From the NCBI GenBank assembly GCA_963975885.1, contig CAXBIS010000001.1, positions 62,001 through 126,000 on the forward strand: a stretch of 64,000 bases of DNA, in the 5' to 3' direction. The DNA comes from Pseudazoarcus sp963975885. Its GTDB lineage: Bacteria; Pseudomonadota; Gammaproteobacteria; Burkholderiales; Rhodocyclaceae. The notes below the pieces were generated by a model. That model was given only the letters and a program-made list of their open reading frames with translations. It had not been told where the DNA came from and did no database searches. The position numbers and the translations under genes are program-made. Each line of letters begins with the position of its first letter. The stretch's first letter is position 1. Shown in pieces: positions 24,710-33,781 of the stretch.

Positions 24710-25063
24710 ATGAAGATATCAACCGTCAGTTTGCTACTCGCCCTCGCACTGCCATTCTCCGTGCAAGCCATCGACGATGAGGGTCGCCTCAACGTTCATA
24801 GCATGGGCGTCAAGCCCTGCGCCAAGGTCATCGACGACTTCCAGTCCGACGGCAGCGTCGCCAAGCTGCTCAACAGCGTATGGGTGGCCGGCTACCTGAC
24901 CGCGATCAACAGTGACGTGTACGACGGTTTCGACGTCGTCGACGGCATGAATGCCGCCGAACGCGACGAGTGGCTCTATCGCTACTGTGACAAGAATCCG
25001 GAGCACATTCTCTACAACGCGGCCTCGGCCATGGTCGAGGCGCGCGGCGCAGCGATCGAATAG
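24710..25063 (+). CDS. Small secreted protein, possibly Rap1a/Tai-like
   Basis: 117 residues. A clear signal peptide (LLLALALPFSVQA) predicts cleavage near residue 20 and export to the periplasm. The mature protein has two cysteines, in VKPCAKVIDDF and YRYCDKNPEH, that may form a disulfide. The WVAGYLTAIN segment and the ending CDKNPEHILYNAASAMVEAR resemble small periplasmic proteins of the Rap1a/Tai or HdeA-like type, but I cannot name the family with confidence. No type VI effector gene is nearby. The gene is convergent with the next. Confidence 0.65.
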   Translation: MKISTVSLLLALALPFSVQAIDDEGRLNVHSMGVKPCAKVIDDFQSDGSVAKLLNSVWVAGYLTAINSDVYDGFDVVDGMNAAERDEWLYRYCDKNPEHILYNAASAMVEARGAAIE

Positions 25064-25069
25064 GCCCGC

Positions 25070-25540
25070 CTATGCGCTGCCCTGCCGACGGCGCCAGTCC
25101 TCCAGCCATTCATCGATCCGCTCGATGATCTCCTCGAGCGGCGCTTCGAACACGTTCGGAATCAGATAGCTGCCTTCTATCCAGGTCGCTTCCGACAGCA
25201 CGAACGGCTTGCGGCCCCAGAAGCGCCCCTGGCATTTGACGCGGATCACCTTGTTCTCGCCCGGACGGTCGATGCGCACGGACTCGATGTGCGCCCAGCG
25301 CACGCGCGTCACGTAGAACAAGGTGTCGAACTCCACGCCGTCGGCGTACAGGCGCAGGCACTCACGCCGCGCGGCGAGGCGCGCGAGACTCACGCCGAGC
25401 AGTCCTGCACCGAGGAAGGCCACCATCCAGCGCGCGAACGGCTCGCCCAGCAGTGGCGCCGCAACCAGCAGCGCCGCCGCCAGCACGACCCCGAGCGGCG
25501 CACCCGCCGCCGAGCGCCGGAAGATCAACTCGTCGTCCAT
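25070..25540 (-). CDS. Membrane protein with a PH-like C-terminal domain
   Basis: 156 residues from the ATG at 25540 (GGAGAG upstream). Two adjacent hydrophobic helices near residues 14-55 form a hairpin, followed by a soluble domain of beta strands (LRLYADGVEFDTLFYVTRVRWAHIESVRIDRP) that resembles bacterial PH-like domains. It ends in an amphipathic helix, EEIIERIDEWLEDWRRRQ. Function unknown. The stop is 6 bp from that of the convergent periplasmic protein. Confidence 0.65.
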   Translation of the reverse strand: MDDELIFRRSAAGAPLGVVLAAALLVAAPLLGEPFARWMVAFLGAGLLGVSLARLAARRECLRLYADGVEFDTLFYVTRVRWAHIESVRIDRPGENKVIRVKCQGRFWGRKPFVLSEATWIEGSYLIPNVFEAPLEEIIERIDEWLEDWRRRQGSA

Positions 25541-25624
25541 GTTCTCTCCGCCGCCGTCGAGCCGGACGAGGCAGGCAAAATCCTCCAACCGCGGGGCCGA
25601 AGATGGCAGCGCGTCCGCTCGCGC

Positions 25625-26962
25625 CTAGCCGACCTGCGCTTCCATCTCCCGCCTCACCGCGTACGCCCGGGTCGTGTCATCGACATGCACGTCGTCCCAG
25701 CTCAGGCATTCGCCCTGTTTCACCGGCCGACTCACCTTGATGTCGTGCGCCAGGCCCAGCGGCAGGCCGCCGATGGCGCGGGACTTGTCGGCCGGCAGCA
25801 GCTTGCCGACCACGGTGTAGCCGCCTTCGCCGTCGAGGGTTTCGCCCGGCGCGAGGTCCTTCTTGGCCTGGGCGACGACGTCGGCGTTCCAGCAGGTGGC
25901 GACACCGGTGGCCTCGCCGCGCAGCGCGACGCTGGCGACCGACATGCCCACCTCCAGCCCGATCAGGTGCCAGCGCTTGTAGAGCGTGAAGTAGCGTCCC
26001 GACGGGTCGGTGTGGGCGTTGTACTCCTCGAAGCAGTTGCGCACGTACTCGGTCTCGCCCTCGACCGTGACCCACACGCCCATGCGGATGTCGTAGGGGA
26101 TCGTGCGACCATCCTTTTCCAGGCAGGAGATGACCTCGACCATGCCCTTGCGCTCGAGCACGCCGCCCTCGTCGCGCGGACGGGTGACGAAGGGAATGTC
26201 CTCGACGCTGGCGGGCGGGTAGAGCAGGCCGTCGCTGGGCACCGTGAGCCCCGTGGCGTTGGCCACGGCAGTGGATTCGATAGCGGGCTTGGAGCCGTCG
26301 AGGAAGCTGTTGAACATCTTCGGGTTGAGCCCGCCGCGTGCGGCCTGCTCGGGCGTGAGGCCGTAGTAGCCCCACACGGTGTCGGGCGTGGATTGCGCGA
26401 AATGCGGCAGCCACTTGTGACCGCGCCCGGCGGCGACGACCGGGAAGCCGCAGGTGCGCGCCCAGTCGACCAGATCGCAGATCAGCGCCGGCTGGTCGCC
26501 GAAGGCCAGCGAATACACCACGCCGGCCTTGGCGGCGCGCTGTGCCAGCGCCGGGCCACAGAAGGCGTCGGCCTCGACCGTGACGTTGACCACGTGCTTG
26601 CCGTGCGCGAAGGCCTCCAGGCAGTGGTCCACGGCGGCTACGGGATGGCCGGTGCATTCGACGATGACGTCGATGGCCGGGTGACGCACCAGTGCCTGCC
26701 AGTCTTCGGAGACGAAGGTGGTGCCAAGTTCGAGGGCGTCGTCGAGCGAGGCGGCGCAATGGCGCTCCTCGGGCCAGCCCACGCGTTCGAGGTTGGCGCG
26801 CGCGCCGGGCACGTCGAGATCCGCGATGCCGGCCAGATGAACGCCGGGCGTGCGCGGAATCTGCGCGACATACATCGCGCCGAACTTGCCGGCGCCGATC
26901 AGGCCGACACGGATGGGGCGGCCTTCCGATTCGCGTTGCAGCAGTTGCTGGTGAAGAGACAT
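25625..26962 (-). CDS. NAD(P)-binding oxidoreductase with C-terminal SAF domain
   Basis: 445 residues from ATG at 26962 (MSLHQQLLQ). An N-terminal Rossmann fold (VGLIGAGKFGAMYVAQI, residues about 20-36) and the segment VDVIVECTGHP resemble homoserine-dehydrogenase or Gfo/Idh/MocA proteins. The C-terminal part (from about residue 350) has a SAF-like beta-clip region including GGYTVVGKLLPAD and GLPLGLAHDIKVSRPVKQGECLSWDDV. Proteins with this layout are variously annotated as SAF-domain oxidoreductases and take part in unusual sugar-acid pathways. No partner sugar genes are beside it, so the substrate is unknown. It stands alone on the minus strand. Confidence 0.75.
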   Translation of the reverse strand: MSLHQQLLQRESEGRPIRVGLIGAGKFGAMYVAQIPRTPGVHLAGIADLDVPGARANLERVGWPEERHCAASLDDALELGTTFVSEDWQALVRHPAIDVIVECTGHPVAAVDHCLEAFAHGKHVVNVTVEADAFCGPALAQRAAKAGVVYSLAFGDQPALICDLVDWARTCGFPVVAAGRGHKWLPHFAQSTPDTVWGYYGLTPEQAARGGLNPKMFNSFLDGSKPAIESTAVANATGLTVPSDGLLYPPASVEDIPFVTRPRDEGGVLERKGMVEVISCLEKDGRTIPYDIRMGVWVTVEGETEYVRNCFEEYNAHTDPSGRYFTLYKRWHLIGLEVGMSVASVALRGEATGVATCWNADVVAQAKKDLAPGETLDGEGGYTVVGKLLPADKSRAIGGLPLGLAHDIKVSRPVKQGECLSWDDVHVDDTTRAYAVRREMEAQVG

Positions 26963-27038
26963 GAGCGCACTCCCGGGGCACAAGGTGTGCAGCCATTCTA
27001 GGGCTTGTTCACCATTGCCTCTAGCCGGACCCTGGCAG

Positions 27039-27173
27039 GGTGATGCAAAACGACTGCGGTGGTCATCTGCGGCGTTGCGCGGTACTCGCTTCCTCGCCTA
27101 CCTTCAGGGTTGTCTCGGTCGCTGTGTGCCGCGCGCCTTGCATCTGACCATCCTCGCGACGTTCTGTATCACC
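27039..27173. repeat. 135-bp MITE-like element with imperfect terminal inverted repeats
   Basis: It begins GGTGATGCAAAACG (27039-27052) and ends CGTTCTGTATCACC (27160-27173). The reverse complement of the end, GGTGATACAGAACG, matches the beginning at 12 of 14 positions. It codes for nothing convincing and sits between the SAF oxidoreductase and the DsbA-like gene. A shorter diverged copy in the opposite orientation is at 24567-24605. Repeats of this kind are dispersed in many betaproteobacterial genomes, but I cannot count copies here. Confidence 0.6.
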
Positions 27174-27198
27174 GCTGCTAGCGGCTGCGATCGCGCCA

Positions 27199-27900
27199 TC
27201 AGACCGGTTGCGCGAACGCGCGATCGGGAACGGGTTGGCACTGAGGGTGCTCAGCTGCCCTCTTCGCCGATTGCTGCGGCGTCGCGCCGAGCATCGCTGC
27301 GATGTGTTCGCGAAGGGAGTCGAGCGGTTGTGCACCGGAGAGTAGCCGCCGCTGCACGGTGGTGTCGGTCGTGCTCAGCAGTATGGCGGGCACGCCGGCA
27401 ATGCCCAGGCGTTCGGCCTCGCGCCGGTCGGCTTGCACGCCTTGCGTGTAATCGCCGTTGCGCAACGCGAACTTGAGGCGGACAGCGTTCAACCCGAGTG
27501 CGCGTCCGATGTCGGTCAGCTCGTCGATGCTGCCGATGTCGCGGTCATGTTCGAAGAAGGCCTGGAACAGCGCCTGGTGCATCTTTGTGCCCAGGCCGTG
27601 TTCCTGTGCGAAGCGCTGGGTCTCGAAAGCCAGGCGGCTGCGCGGCTGCACCGACGGCAGGTACAACTCCATGCTGCGTTCCTTGGCCATCGGGTACACC
27701 ACTTGCTCCCACGCGGTGCGCAGGTATTCACCGCGTGGCTCCAGCGTAGGAACAGGGTCGGGTCGCAACTCGAAGGCGCGCCAGCGGATATCCAGCTGAT
27801 CGCCAAATTCGGCGCGCAGGGCGTCGAGTACCGGGAATTCCAGATAGCAGAAAGGGCAGACGTAGTCGCTCCAGACGTCGAGCGTAAGGGTCGGTGACAT
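27199..27900 (-). CDS. DsbA family oxidoreductase (FrnE-like)
   Basis: 233 residues from ATG at 27900. Thioredoxin-fold DsbA family: the redox motif is CPFC in VWSDYVCPFCYLEFP, close to the N terminus without a signal peptide, as in the cytoplasmic FrnE group (polyketide FrnE / HCCA-isomerase relatives). The cis-Pro region is IAGVPAIL. Such proteins act as thiol-disulfide oxidoreductases and some protect against oxidative stress. The upstream DNA is AT-rich, with a direct repeat AAACTTACAAA at about 27987-28009, probably the promoter. Confidence 0.85.
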   Translation of the reverse strand: MSPTLTLDVWSDYVCPFCYLEFPVLDALRAEFGDQLDIRWRAFELRPDPVPTLEPRGEYLRTAWEQVVYPMAKERSMELYLPSVQPRSRLAFETQRFAQEHGLGTKMHQALFQAFFEHDRDIGSIDELTDIGRALGLNAVRLKFALRNGDYTQGVQADRREAERLGIAGVPAILLSTTDTTVQRRLLSGAQPLDSLREHIAAMLGATPQQSAKRAAEHPQCQPVPDRAFAQPV

Positions 27901-28029
27901 GATGCAGCAGGCCTTGCAGGCTGGCGTAGTGGATCGTTGAGGGATGGATTGCATTGTCCCTCATTCGGTTCCTATGGTTCACGCCAAACTTACAAAAAAC
28001 TTACAAAACGATTTTTCGCTTCGGGGCAT

Positions 28030-29049
28030 TCAGATGAACATCTGCCGAATGTCGGCAGAGGAGCGCTTTCCGAAGTTGTCACGATGCCGATCCAGCCAGG
28101 TCAGCGCCGTCTCGCGGCCGCGCTCGTGAAGCATCTGCAGTAGCGGCGGGCTGGGTACCAGCCGGGTTTCGCTCGCCAGGTCTCCGGTGTGCTCCGCCGA
28201 CTGGATGGCGTGAAAACGGGTGCGCCGCAGCTTGCGTTCCAGGCGACCGGACAGCAGCGAACTCCCGGATTCTTCGCTCGCACGGGCATAGCGACGCATC
28301 TCGCGCAAGAAGGCGGCATTGAAGGCGAAATCCAGGGTGCGGTTGCGGATTTCCTCGGCACTGCTCGGTGTGGTGGCGTGCAGCAGCGGCGCGAGCAGGA
28401 CCAACAGTACGTCGCAGGCAGAACATTCGTGGAGCAGTGGAAAGACCGCCGGGTTGGCAGAGAAGCCACCGTCCCAGTAGGGCTCGCCGTCGATCTCGAT
28501 GGCGCGCGAGATGGTTGGCAGGCAGGCCGAGGCAAGCAGGGCGTCGATGCTCAGCTCATGGGTTTCGAACAGACGCAACTTGCCGCTGTTGGCATGGGTT
28601 GCGGCGACGAAGAGCTTGAGCGGCGACTCGGCGCGCAGACGCTCGAAATCGATCTGCGCGTCGAGGATGTCGCGCAGCGGATTGATGTCGAAGGGGTTCA
28701 TCTGCTGCGGCGAAAGATAGCGCGACCACAGCAGCATGACGCGCGCAGCGGGCGAAACCGAGGGGCCGTTGTCGCGGATAGTCGAAGAGAAGCCCGGTGG
28801 CGACTGATTGGCGACGCCTTCCCAGAACGCGCGCAATGCCGCGCGAGCACCATCCCGGCCGTCCTCGAGCAGGCCATGAGCGAGCACGACGGCGTTGATT
28901 GCGCCTGCGCTGGTCCCGCTGATGCCGTCGAAGTCCAGTCGTTCGTCCTCGAGCAATGCGTCGAGCACGCCCCAGGTGAACGCGCCGTGCGCTCCACCGC
29001 CCTGCAGGGCCAGACTGATGTGCGTGAGCCTGTCTTTAGGAAATCGCAT
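28030..29049 (-). CDS. Patatin-like phospholipase family protein
   Basis: 339 residues. The patatin catalytic features are all present: the oxyanion glycines in LALQGGGAHGAFTWGVLD (residues 13-30), the nucleophile Ser in GISGTSAGAINAV (about residue 47), and the Asp of the dyad in YWDGGFSANPAVFPL. No signal peptide, so probably cytoplasmic or membrane-associated. Members hydrolyse phospholipids or acyl esters; some degrade polyhydroxyalkanoate or control membrane composition. The intergenic region upstream (29050-29145) contains ATTCC/GGAAT and AGCACT/AGTGCT dyads that may be regulatory. Confidence 0.9.
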   Translation of the reverse strand: MRFPKDRLTHISLALQGGGAHGAFTWGVLDALLEDERLDFDGISGTSAGAINAVVLAHGLLEDGRDGARAALRAFWEGVANQSPPGFSSTIRDNGPSVSPAARVMLLWSRYLSPQQMNPFDINPLRDILDAQIDFERLRAESPLKLFVAATHANSGKLRLFETHELSIDALLASACLPTISRAIEIDGEPYWDGGFSANPAVFPLLHECSACDVLLVLLAPLLHATTPSSAEEIRNRTLDFAFNAAFLREMRRYARASEESGSSLLSGRLERKLRRTRFHAIQSAEHTGDLASETRLVPSPPLLQMLHERGRETALTWLDRHRDNFGKRSSADIRQMFI

Positions 29050-29145
29050 GCCTCACCTGAATGCTGCTGCGCAACATTTCTTCAGGCTAGCACTGTATTC
29101 CTTTCGTTGGGAATATCTTTCAATTAGTGCTGCGTTGCAAAAATG

Positions 29146-30645
29146 CTACTGGAAGGCGACCTCCGCAAAGCTGCGCAGCTTGCGGCTGTGCAGGCGATCG
29201 ATGCCCTGTTCGCGCAGCAGCTCGATGGTGCGCAGGCCGATGCGCAGGTGCTGGTCGACGCGCTCACGGTAGAAGGTGTCGGCCATGCCGGGCAACTTGA
29301 TCTCGCCGTGCAGCGGCTTGTCGCTGACGCACAGCAGCGTGCCGTAGGGCACGCGAAAGCGAAAGCCGTTGGCCGCCACGGTGGCCGATTCCATGTCCAG
29401 CGCCACGGCGCGGCTCTGGCTGAAGCGCCGCTCCGGCGCGGAAGGGTTGCCGTGCGAGGGCAGCAATTCCCAGTTGCGGTTGTCGGTGCTGGCGACGGTG
29501 CCGGTGCGCATGATGCGCTTGAGTTCATAGCCCGACAGTTGCGTGACCTCGGCCACTGCCGCTTCCAGCGCGAGCTGGATTTCGGCCAGCGCCGGGATGG
29601 GCACCCACGGTGGCAGGTCTTCGTCGAGCACGTGGTCCTCGCGCACGTAGCCGTGGGCCAGCACGTAGTCCCCGAGCTTCTGGGTGGTGCGCAGACCCGC
29701 GCAGTGGCCGAGCATCAGCCAGGCGTGGGGGCGAAGCACGGCGATGTGATCGCTGATGGTCTTGGCGTTGGCCGGGCCGACGCCGATGTTGACCATGGTG
29801 ATGCCGGCGCGGTCGCCACGCACCAGATGATAGGCCGGCATCTGCGGCATGCGCGGCGGTGCGACACCGAGCGCGTCGCGCGGCTGTGCGGCCAGCCCGA
29901 CGCGGCGCGTGACGACGTTGCCCGGCTCGACGAAGGCCTCGTAGCCGTGCGCGTCGTCGCTCTGCTCCATCAGTGCGCGGCCGAGCTTGACGAACTCGTC
30001 GATGTAGAACTGGTAGTTCGTGAACAGCACGAAGTTCTGGAAGTGTTCGGCGTCGCTGCCTGCGTAGTGGCGCAGGCGCTGCAGCGAGTAATCGACGCGT
30101 GGCGCGGTAAACAGCGCGAGCGGCTGCGGGTGACCGGGCGCGGGCTCGTACGTGCCGTTGGCGATGCCGTCGTCCATCGCGGCCAGATCCGGCAGATCGA
30201 ACAGGTCGCGCATGCGCTGGCGGCGCGCAAGATCGAGGGTGCCGTCAAAGTGTTCCGCGCCGGCCAGTGCGAAATGCACCGGGATGGGCTGGGTGCCGGT
30301 GCCCACCTCGAGTTTCACACTGTGGTTGCTCATCAGAAGTTCGAACTGCTCGCGGTAGTAGTCGGCGAACAGATCCGGGCGCGTGAGCGTGGTCTCGAAC
30401 ACGCCGGTGCCGGCGACGAAGCCGAAGGCCAGGCGCGAGTCGGGTCGCGCCACGGTGTCGACGCGAACGCGCACGAACGGGTAGCAGGCGCGCACATGGC
30501 GGTCGAAGTCCTCGCCGGCGACGAAGCGCTGCAGCGCCTCGCGCAGCCAGGCGGTGTTGGCTTCGTAGATCTCGGTCACGCGCGCAAGCGCGGCATCGGC
30601 ATCGTCGTATTCGGCAGGGGCGATGTAGGGCGGTTCGGTAAGCAT
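29146..30645 (-). CDS. amn: AMP nucleosidase
   Basis: 499 residues from ATG at 30645, close to the E. coli Amn length. The N-terminal regulatory domain is followed by the nucleoside-phosphorylase-like catalytic domain: NIGVGPANAKTISDHIAVLRPHAWLMLGHCAGLR and the C-terminal SRAVALDMESATVAANGFRFRVPYG, with the Glu that contacts ribose. The enzyme splits AMP into adenine and ribose 5-phosphate in the cytoplasm and is involved in purine balance. The start was chosen at MLTEPPYIAP; earlier in-frame codons do not code for family-like sequence. It is divergent from the cyanate operon. Confidence 0.95.
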   Translation of the reverse strand: MLTEPPYIAPAEYDDADAALARVTEIYEANTAWLREALQRFVAGEDFDRHVRACYPFVRVRVDTVARPDSRLAFGFVAGTGVFETTLTRPDLFADYYREQFELLMSNHSVKLEVGTGTQPIPVHFALAGAEHFDGTLDLARRQRMRDLFDLPDLAAMDDGIANGTYEPAPGHPQPLALFTAPRVDYSLQRLRHYAGSDAEHFQNFVLFTNYQFYIDEFVKLGRALMEQSDDAHGYEAFVEPGNVVTRRVGLAAQPRDALGVAPPRMPQMPAYHLVRGDRAGITMVNIGVGPANAKTISDHIAVLRPHAWLMLGHCAGLRTTQKLGDYVLAHGYVREDHVLDEDLPPWVPIPALAEIQLALEAAVAEVTQLSGYELKRIMRTGTVASTDNRNWELLPSHGNPSAPERRFSQSRAVALDMESATVAANGFRFRVPYGTLLCVSDKPLHGEIKLPGMADTFYRERVDQHLRIGLRTIELLREQGIDRLHSRKLRSFAEVAFQ

Positions 30646-30757
30646 GGGACGCGGTCGTTGGCTGTGATGCGCCCATGTTACCCGCGCACGACGAAGCCGG
30701 CCCGTGGCGCGGAGATGGCTTGGACTGCGGCTCGCGCTGGCAGCTTCTGCCAAACGA

Positions 30758-30775
30758 TGTAGTGCCAGCACTACA
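30758..30775. promoter_or_regulatory. Perfect palindrome TGTAGTGC-N2-GCACTACA upstream of the cyanate operon
   Basis: TGTAGTGC (30758-30765), CA, GCACTACA (30768-30775). It is followed by a direct repeat of CACGACAA. It lies 85 bp before the ATG of the first cyanate-operon gene and about 113 bp upstream of amn, so it may be the operator of either. No CynR-type regulator gene is adjacent. Confidence 0.55.
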
Positions 30776-30859
30776 CGACAATCACGACAACGGTGATACC
30801 GGTCCCTTGCGGCGGCGCGGAAGATGCGAGGCGTCAACCAGGCCGCCAGGGGTGCCGTG

Positions 30860-31543
30860 ATGAAAAAGCCAGGATTCAGACTCGGGGTATACGTCTTCAA
30901 GGACGCCGAGGTCGTCGACTACGCCGCGCCGGCCGGCGTGATCTCGGTGGCGCGTCGCTTCGATCCGGAACTGGACGTGTTCCTGATCGCCGAGAGCATG
31001 CGCGCGGTGCACACCCAGGCCGGCATCACCGTGATGCCCAACTATTCCTTCGCCGACCGGCCGGCGCTGGATGCCTTCCTGATTCCCGGCGGCTTCGGCA
31101 CGCGCCAGGAGATGCACAACCGCAACCTGCACGACTACATCCGCGCGCTGCCCGAGGAGTGCCTGCTTACCAGCGTGTGCACCGGCTCGTGGATCTACGG
31201 CGCGATGGGCCTGCTCGACGGCCTGCCGGCGACCAATCGCAAAGAGCCGGACAGGCTCGAAGCCTCGCACATGGGCAAGACGCCCATCGACCGCCTCGGC
31301 GAGATCGCGCCGGCCTGCCGTATCAGCCGCGCGCGCGTGGTCGATGCGGGCCGTGTGATCACCGGCGGCGGCATCTGCTCCGGCATGGAAGTGGGCTTCC
31401 ACCTGCTGCGCCGCGCCGGCTACGACGAGGCCTTCATCCGCGACGTGGCGCGTGTCATGGAATACCACCGCGCCTACGAATTGTTCGAGCACGACATCGA
31501 ATACGCCCAGCCGACGGCGGCTGCGCGTCTCGTTTCCGCCTGA
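30860..31543 (+). CDS. DJ-1/PfpI family protein, isonitrile-hydratase-like
   Basis: 227 residues from ATG at 30860 (AGGGG upstream). DJ-1/PfpI fold: the family's acidic residue lies in VYVFKDAEVVDYAAPAGV, the PGGFGTRQ loop follows, and the nucleophilic Cys is in LLTSVCTGSWIYGAMGLLDG. The layout (VCTG, then ITGGGICSGMEVGFHLLRR) is that of the isonitrile hydratase/ThiJ branch that adds water to isocyanides giving N-formamides, or of related AraC-linked proteins without the DNA-binding part. It is the first gene of the cyanate operon, 22 bp before the binding-protein gene. A role in handling a cyanate-related compound is plausible but is inference. Confidence 0.8.
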   Translation: MKKPGFRLGVYVFKDAEVVDYAAPAGVISVARRFDPELDVFLIAESMRAVHTQAGITVMPNYSFADRPALDAFLIPGGFGTRQEMHNRNLHDYIRALPEECLLTSVCTGSWIYGAMGLLDGLPATNRKEPDRLEASHMGKTPIDRLGEIAPACRISRARVVDAGRVITGGGICSGMEVGFHLLRRAGYDEAFIRDVARVMEYHRAYELFEHDIEYAQPTAAARLVSA

Positions 31544-31565
31544 AACTCAACGAAGGGAGTCAGCC

Positions 31566-32930
31566 ATGTCCGCCTACCGCAATCCGTTCGACCCGAATGT
31601 CCGCCTGCATCGCGGCGGCTGCAGCTGCGGTCGCCACACCAGCCAGTCCGAGCATGATCAGGCGGTCGCCATCGAGGCGCGCGAGATGCAGGAGCGCGTG
31701 GTCGAGACCGCCGTGATGAAGGCGCTGTTCCCGCAGGACGAGCTTCGCCGCAAGTTCCTGCGCGCGGTCGGCAGCGGCACGGCGCTGGCGGCGATCTCCA
31801 GCATCTTCCCGATGGCGATGGCCAAGGAAGCCTTCGCCCAGGGCGGCGGCGCGCTGGAGAAGACCAAGCTGTCGGTGGGTTTCATCCCCATCACTTGCGC
31901 CACGCCCATCATCATGGCCCACCCGCTGGGCTACTACGCCAAGTACGGGCTCGACGTCGAGGTCGTCAAGACTGCCGGCTGGGCGGTGGTGCGCGACAAG
32001 GCGCTGGCCAAAGAGTACGACGCGGCCCACATGCTCTCGCCGATGCCGCTGGCGATCTCGGTGGGGGCGGGCTCCAACCCGATCCCCTGGACCATGCCCG
32101 CCGTCGAGAACATCAACGGCCAGGCCATCACGCTGTCGCTCAAGCACAAGGACAAGCGCGACCCCAAGGACTGGAAGGGCTTTCGCTTCGCCGTACCGTT
32201 CGACTATTCGATGCACAACTACCTGTTGCGCTACTACCTTGCCGAGCACGGCATCGACCCGGACCGCGACGTCTCCATCCGCTCCGTGCCGCCGCCGGAG
32301 ATGGTGGCCAACCTGCGCGCCGACAACATCGACGGCTTCCTCGCGCCCGACCCGGTCAACCAGCGTGCCGTGTATGACGGCGTGGGCTTCATCCACATCC
32401 TGTCCAAGGAGATCTGGGACGGCCACCCGTGCTGCGCTTTCGCCGCCAGCAAGGAGTTCGTCACGCAGATGCCCAACACCTATCAGGCATTGCTCAAGGC
32501 CATCATCGACGCCACGGCCTACGCCCGCAAGGCCGAGAACCGCAAGGAGATTGCCGCCGCGATTGCGCCGACCAACTATCTGAACCAACCGGTCACGGTG
32601 GTCGAGCAGGTGCTCACCGGCACCTACGCGGATGGTCTGGGCAATGTCGTCAAGGATCCAAACCGCATCGACTTCGATCCCTTCCCGTACGAGTCCTTCG
32701 CGGTGTGGATCCTCACGCAGATGAAGCGTTGGGGACAGATCAAGGGCGAGGTCGATTACGCCAAGGTCGCCAGCGAGGTATTCCTCGCCACCGATGCCAT
32801 CCGCCTGATGAAGGAAGTGGGCATGGAGCCGCCTGCCGATCCGAAGATGTCGTTCTCGGTCATGGGCAAGCCCTTCGACCCGTCGCAGCCCGAGGCCTAC
32901 GTCGACAGTTTCGCGATCAAGAGGAGCTGA
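31566..32930 (+). CDS. CmpA/NrtA-family ABC transporter substrate-binding protein, Tat-exported (cyanate type)
   Basis: 454 residues, start fixed by GAAGGGAG before ATG 31566. A 60-residue leader contains GGCSCGRHTSQSEHD. A weak twin-arginine-type signal (LRRKFLRAVGSGTALAAIS) follows. The mature part is a NrtA/CmpA-like periplasmic domain (LSVGFIPITCATPIIMAHPLGYY, AAHMLSPMPLAIS, AIPFDYSMHNY-like segment VPFDYSMHNYLLRYY). This family binds nitrate, bicarbonate or cyanate. Linkage to cyanase identifies cyanate as the likely ligand. It is followed by its permease (4-bp gap) and ATPase genes. A close paralogue without transporter genes is at 46073-47404. Confidence 0.9.
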   Translation: MSAYRNPFDPNVRLHRGGCSCGRHTSQSEHDQAVAIEAREMQERVVETAVMKALFPQDELRRKFLRAVGSGTALAAISSIFPMAMAKEAFAQGGGALEKTKLSVGFIPITCATPIIMAHPLGYYAKYGLDVEVVKTAGWAVVRDKALAKEYDAAHMLSPMPLAISVGAGSNPIPWTMPAVENINGQAITLSLKHKDKRDPKDWKGFRFAVPFDYSMHNYLLRYYLAEHGIDPDRDVSIRSVPPPEMVANLRADNIDGFLAPDPVNQRAVYDGVGFIHILSKEIWDGHPCCAFAASKEFVTQMPNTYQALLKAIIDATAYARKAENRKEIAAAIAPTNYLNQPVTVVEQVLTGTYADGLGNVVKDPNRIDFDPFPYESFAVWILTQMKRWGQIKGEVDYAKVASEVFLATDAIRLMKEVGMEPPADPKMSFSVMGKPFDPSQPEAYVDSFAIKRS

Positions 32931-32934
32931 AGCC

Positions 32935-33777
32935 ATGAAGGACGACCGCCCCTGGCTCGCGCCCTTCCTGTCGATGCTGTTTCTCGTGGTCTTCCTCGGC
33001 CTGTGGCATCTGGCCACCTTGAAGACCGAGCGCGAGGTCATCGTCGATCCCGAGTACGCCGCGCTGATCGGCGCGGCAGCGGCCACCGGGGGGCAGTCCG
33101 CCATGCCGGGGCCGGCCGAGGTCGGCGCCAAGCTGTGGGAACACATCTCGGACCCGTTCTACGACAACGGCACCAACGACAAGGGCATCGGCACCCAGCT
33201 CGCGCATTCCATCGCGCGAGTGGCCATCGGCTTCGGTCTCGCGGCGCTGGTGGCGGTGCCGCTGGGTTTCCTGATCGGCATGTCGCCACTGGTGTACAAG
33301 GCGCTCGACCCCTTCATCCAGATCCTCAAGCCGATCTCGCCGCTCGCGTGGATGCCGCTGGCGCTCTACACGATCAAGGATTCCAACGTTTCGGCGGTGT
33401 TCGTGATCTTCGTGTGTTCCTTGTGGCCGATGCTGATCAACACGGCCTTCGGCGTGGCCTCGGTGCGGCGTGACTGGGTCAATGTCGCGCGCACGCTGGA
33501 GGTAAGCCGGTTGCGCACGGCCTTCCAGGTGATCCTGCCCGCGGCAGCACCGACCATCATGACCGGCATGCGCATCTCGGTGGGCATCGCCTGGCTGGTC
33601 ATCGTCGCGGCCGAGATGCTCGTCGGCGGCACCGGCATCGGCTACTTCGTGTGGAACGAGTGGAACAACCTGTCGATCGCCAACATCATCACCGCGATCC
33701 TGTTCATCGGGGTGATCGGCATGCTGCTCGACCTCACGCTGGCGCGGCTCGCGCGCGCCGTCACGTACAGGGAGTGA
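32935..33777 (+). CDS. ABC transporter permease, NrtB/CynT-transport type (cyanate)
   Basis: 280 residues with six predicted membrane helices. The N-terminal helix is followed by a periplasmic loop, then the binding-protein-dependent transport domain with the EAA-like coupling loop ARTLEVSRLRTAFQVILPAAAPTIMTGMRI. The sequence IQILKPISPLAWMPLALY is typical of the NrtB/SsuC/TauC family. It forms the inner-membrane channel for the cyanate system, spaced 4 bp after the binding protein and 4 bp before the ATPase. Confidence 0.92.
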   Translation: MKDDRPWLAPFLSMLFLVVFLGLWHLATLKTEREVIVDPEYAALIGAAAATGGQSAMPGPAEVGAKLWEHISDPFYDNGTNDKGIGTQLAHSIARVAIGFGLAALVAVPLGFLIGMSPLVYKALDPFIQILKPISPLAWMPLALYTIKDSNVSAVFVIFVCSLWPMLINTAFGVASVRRDWVNVARTLEVSRLRTAFQVILPAAAPTIMTGMRISVGIAWLVIVAAEMLVGGTGIGYFVWNEWNNLSIANIITAILFIGVIGMLLDLTLARLARAVTYRE

Positions 33778-33781
33778 AACC

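Noticed and set aside
26961..27476. A 171-codon plus-strand frame across the repeat element
   Set aside because: It runs through the MITE-like element and antisense into the DsbA-like gene; no ribosome binding site and no family resemblance.
29143..30762. A 539-codon plus-strand frame opposite amn
   Set aside because: Antisense shadow of AMP nucleosidase; repetitive Val, Ala and Gly composition.
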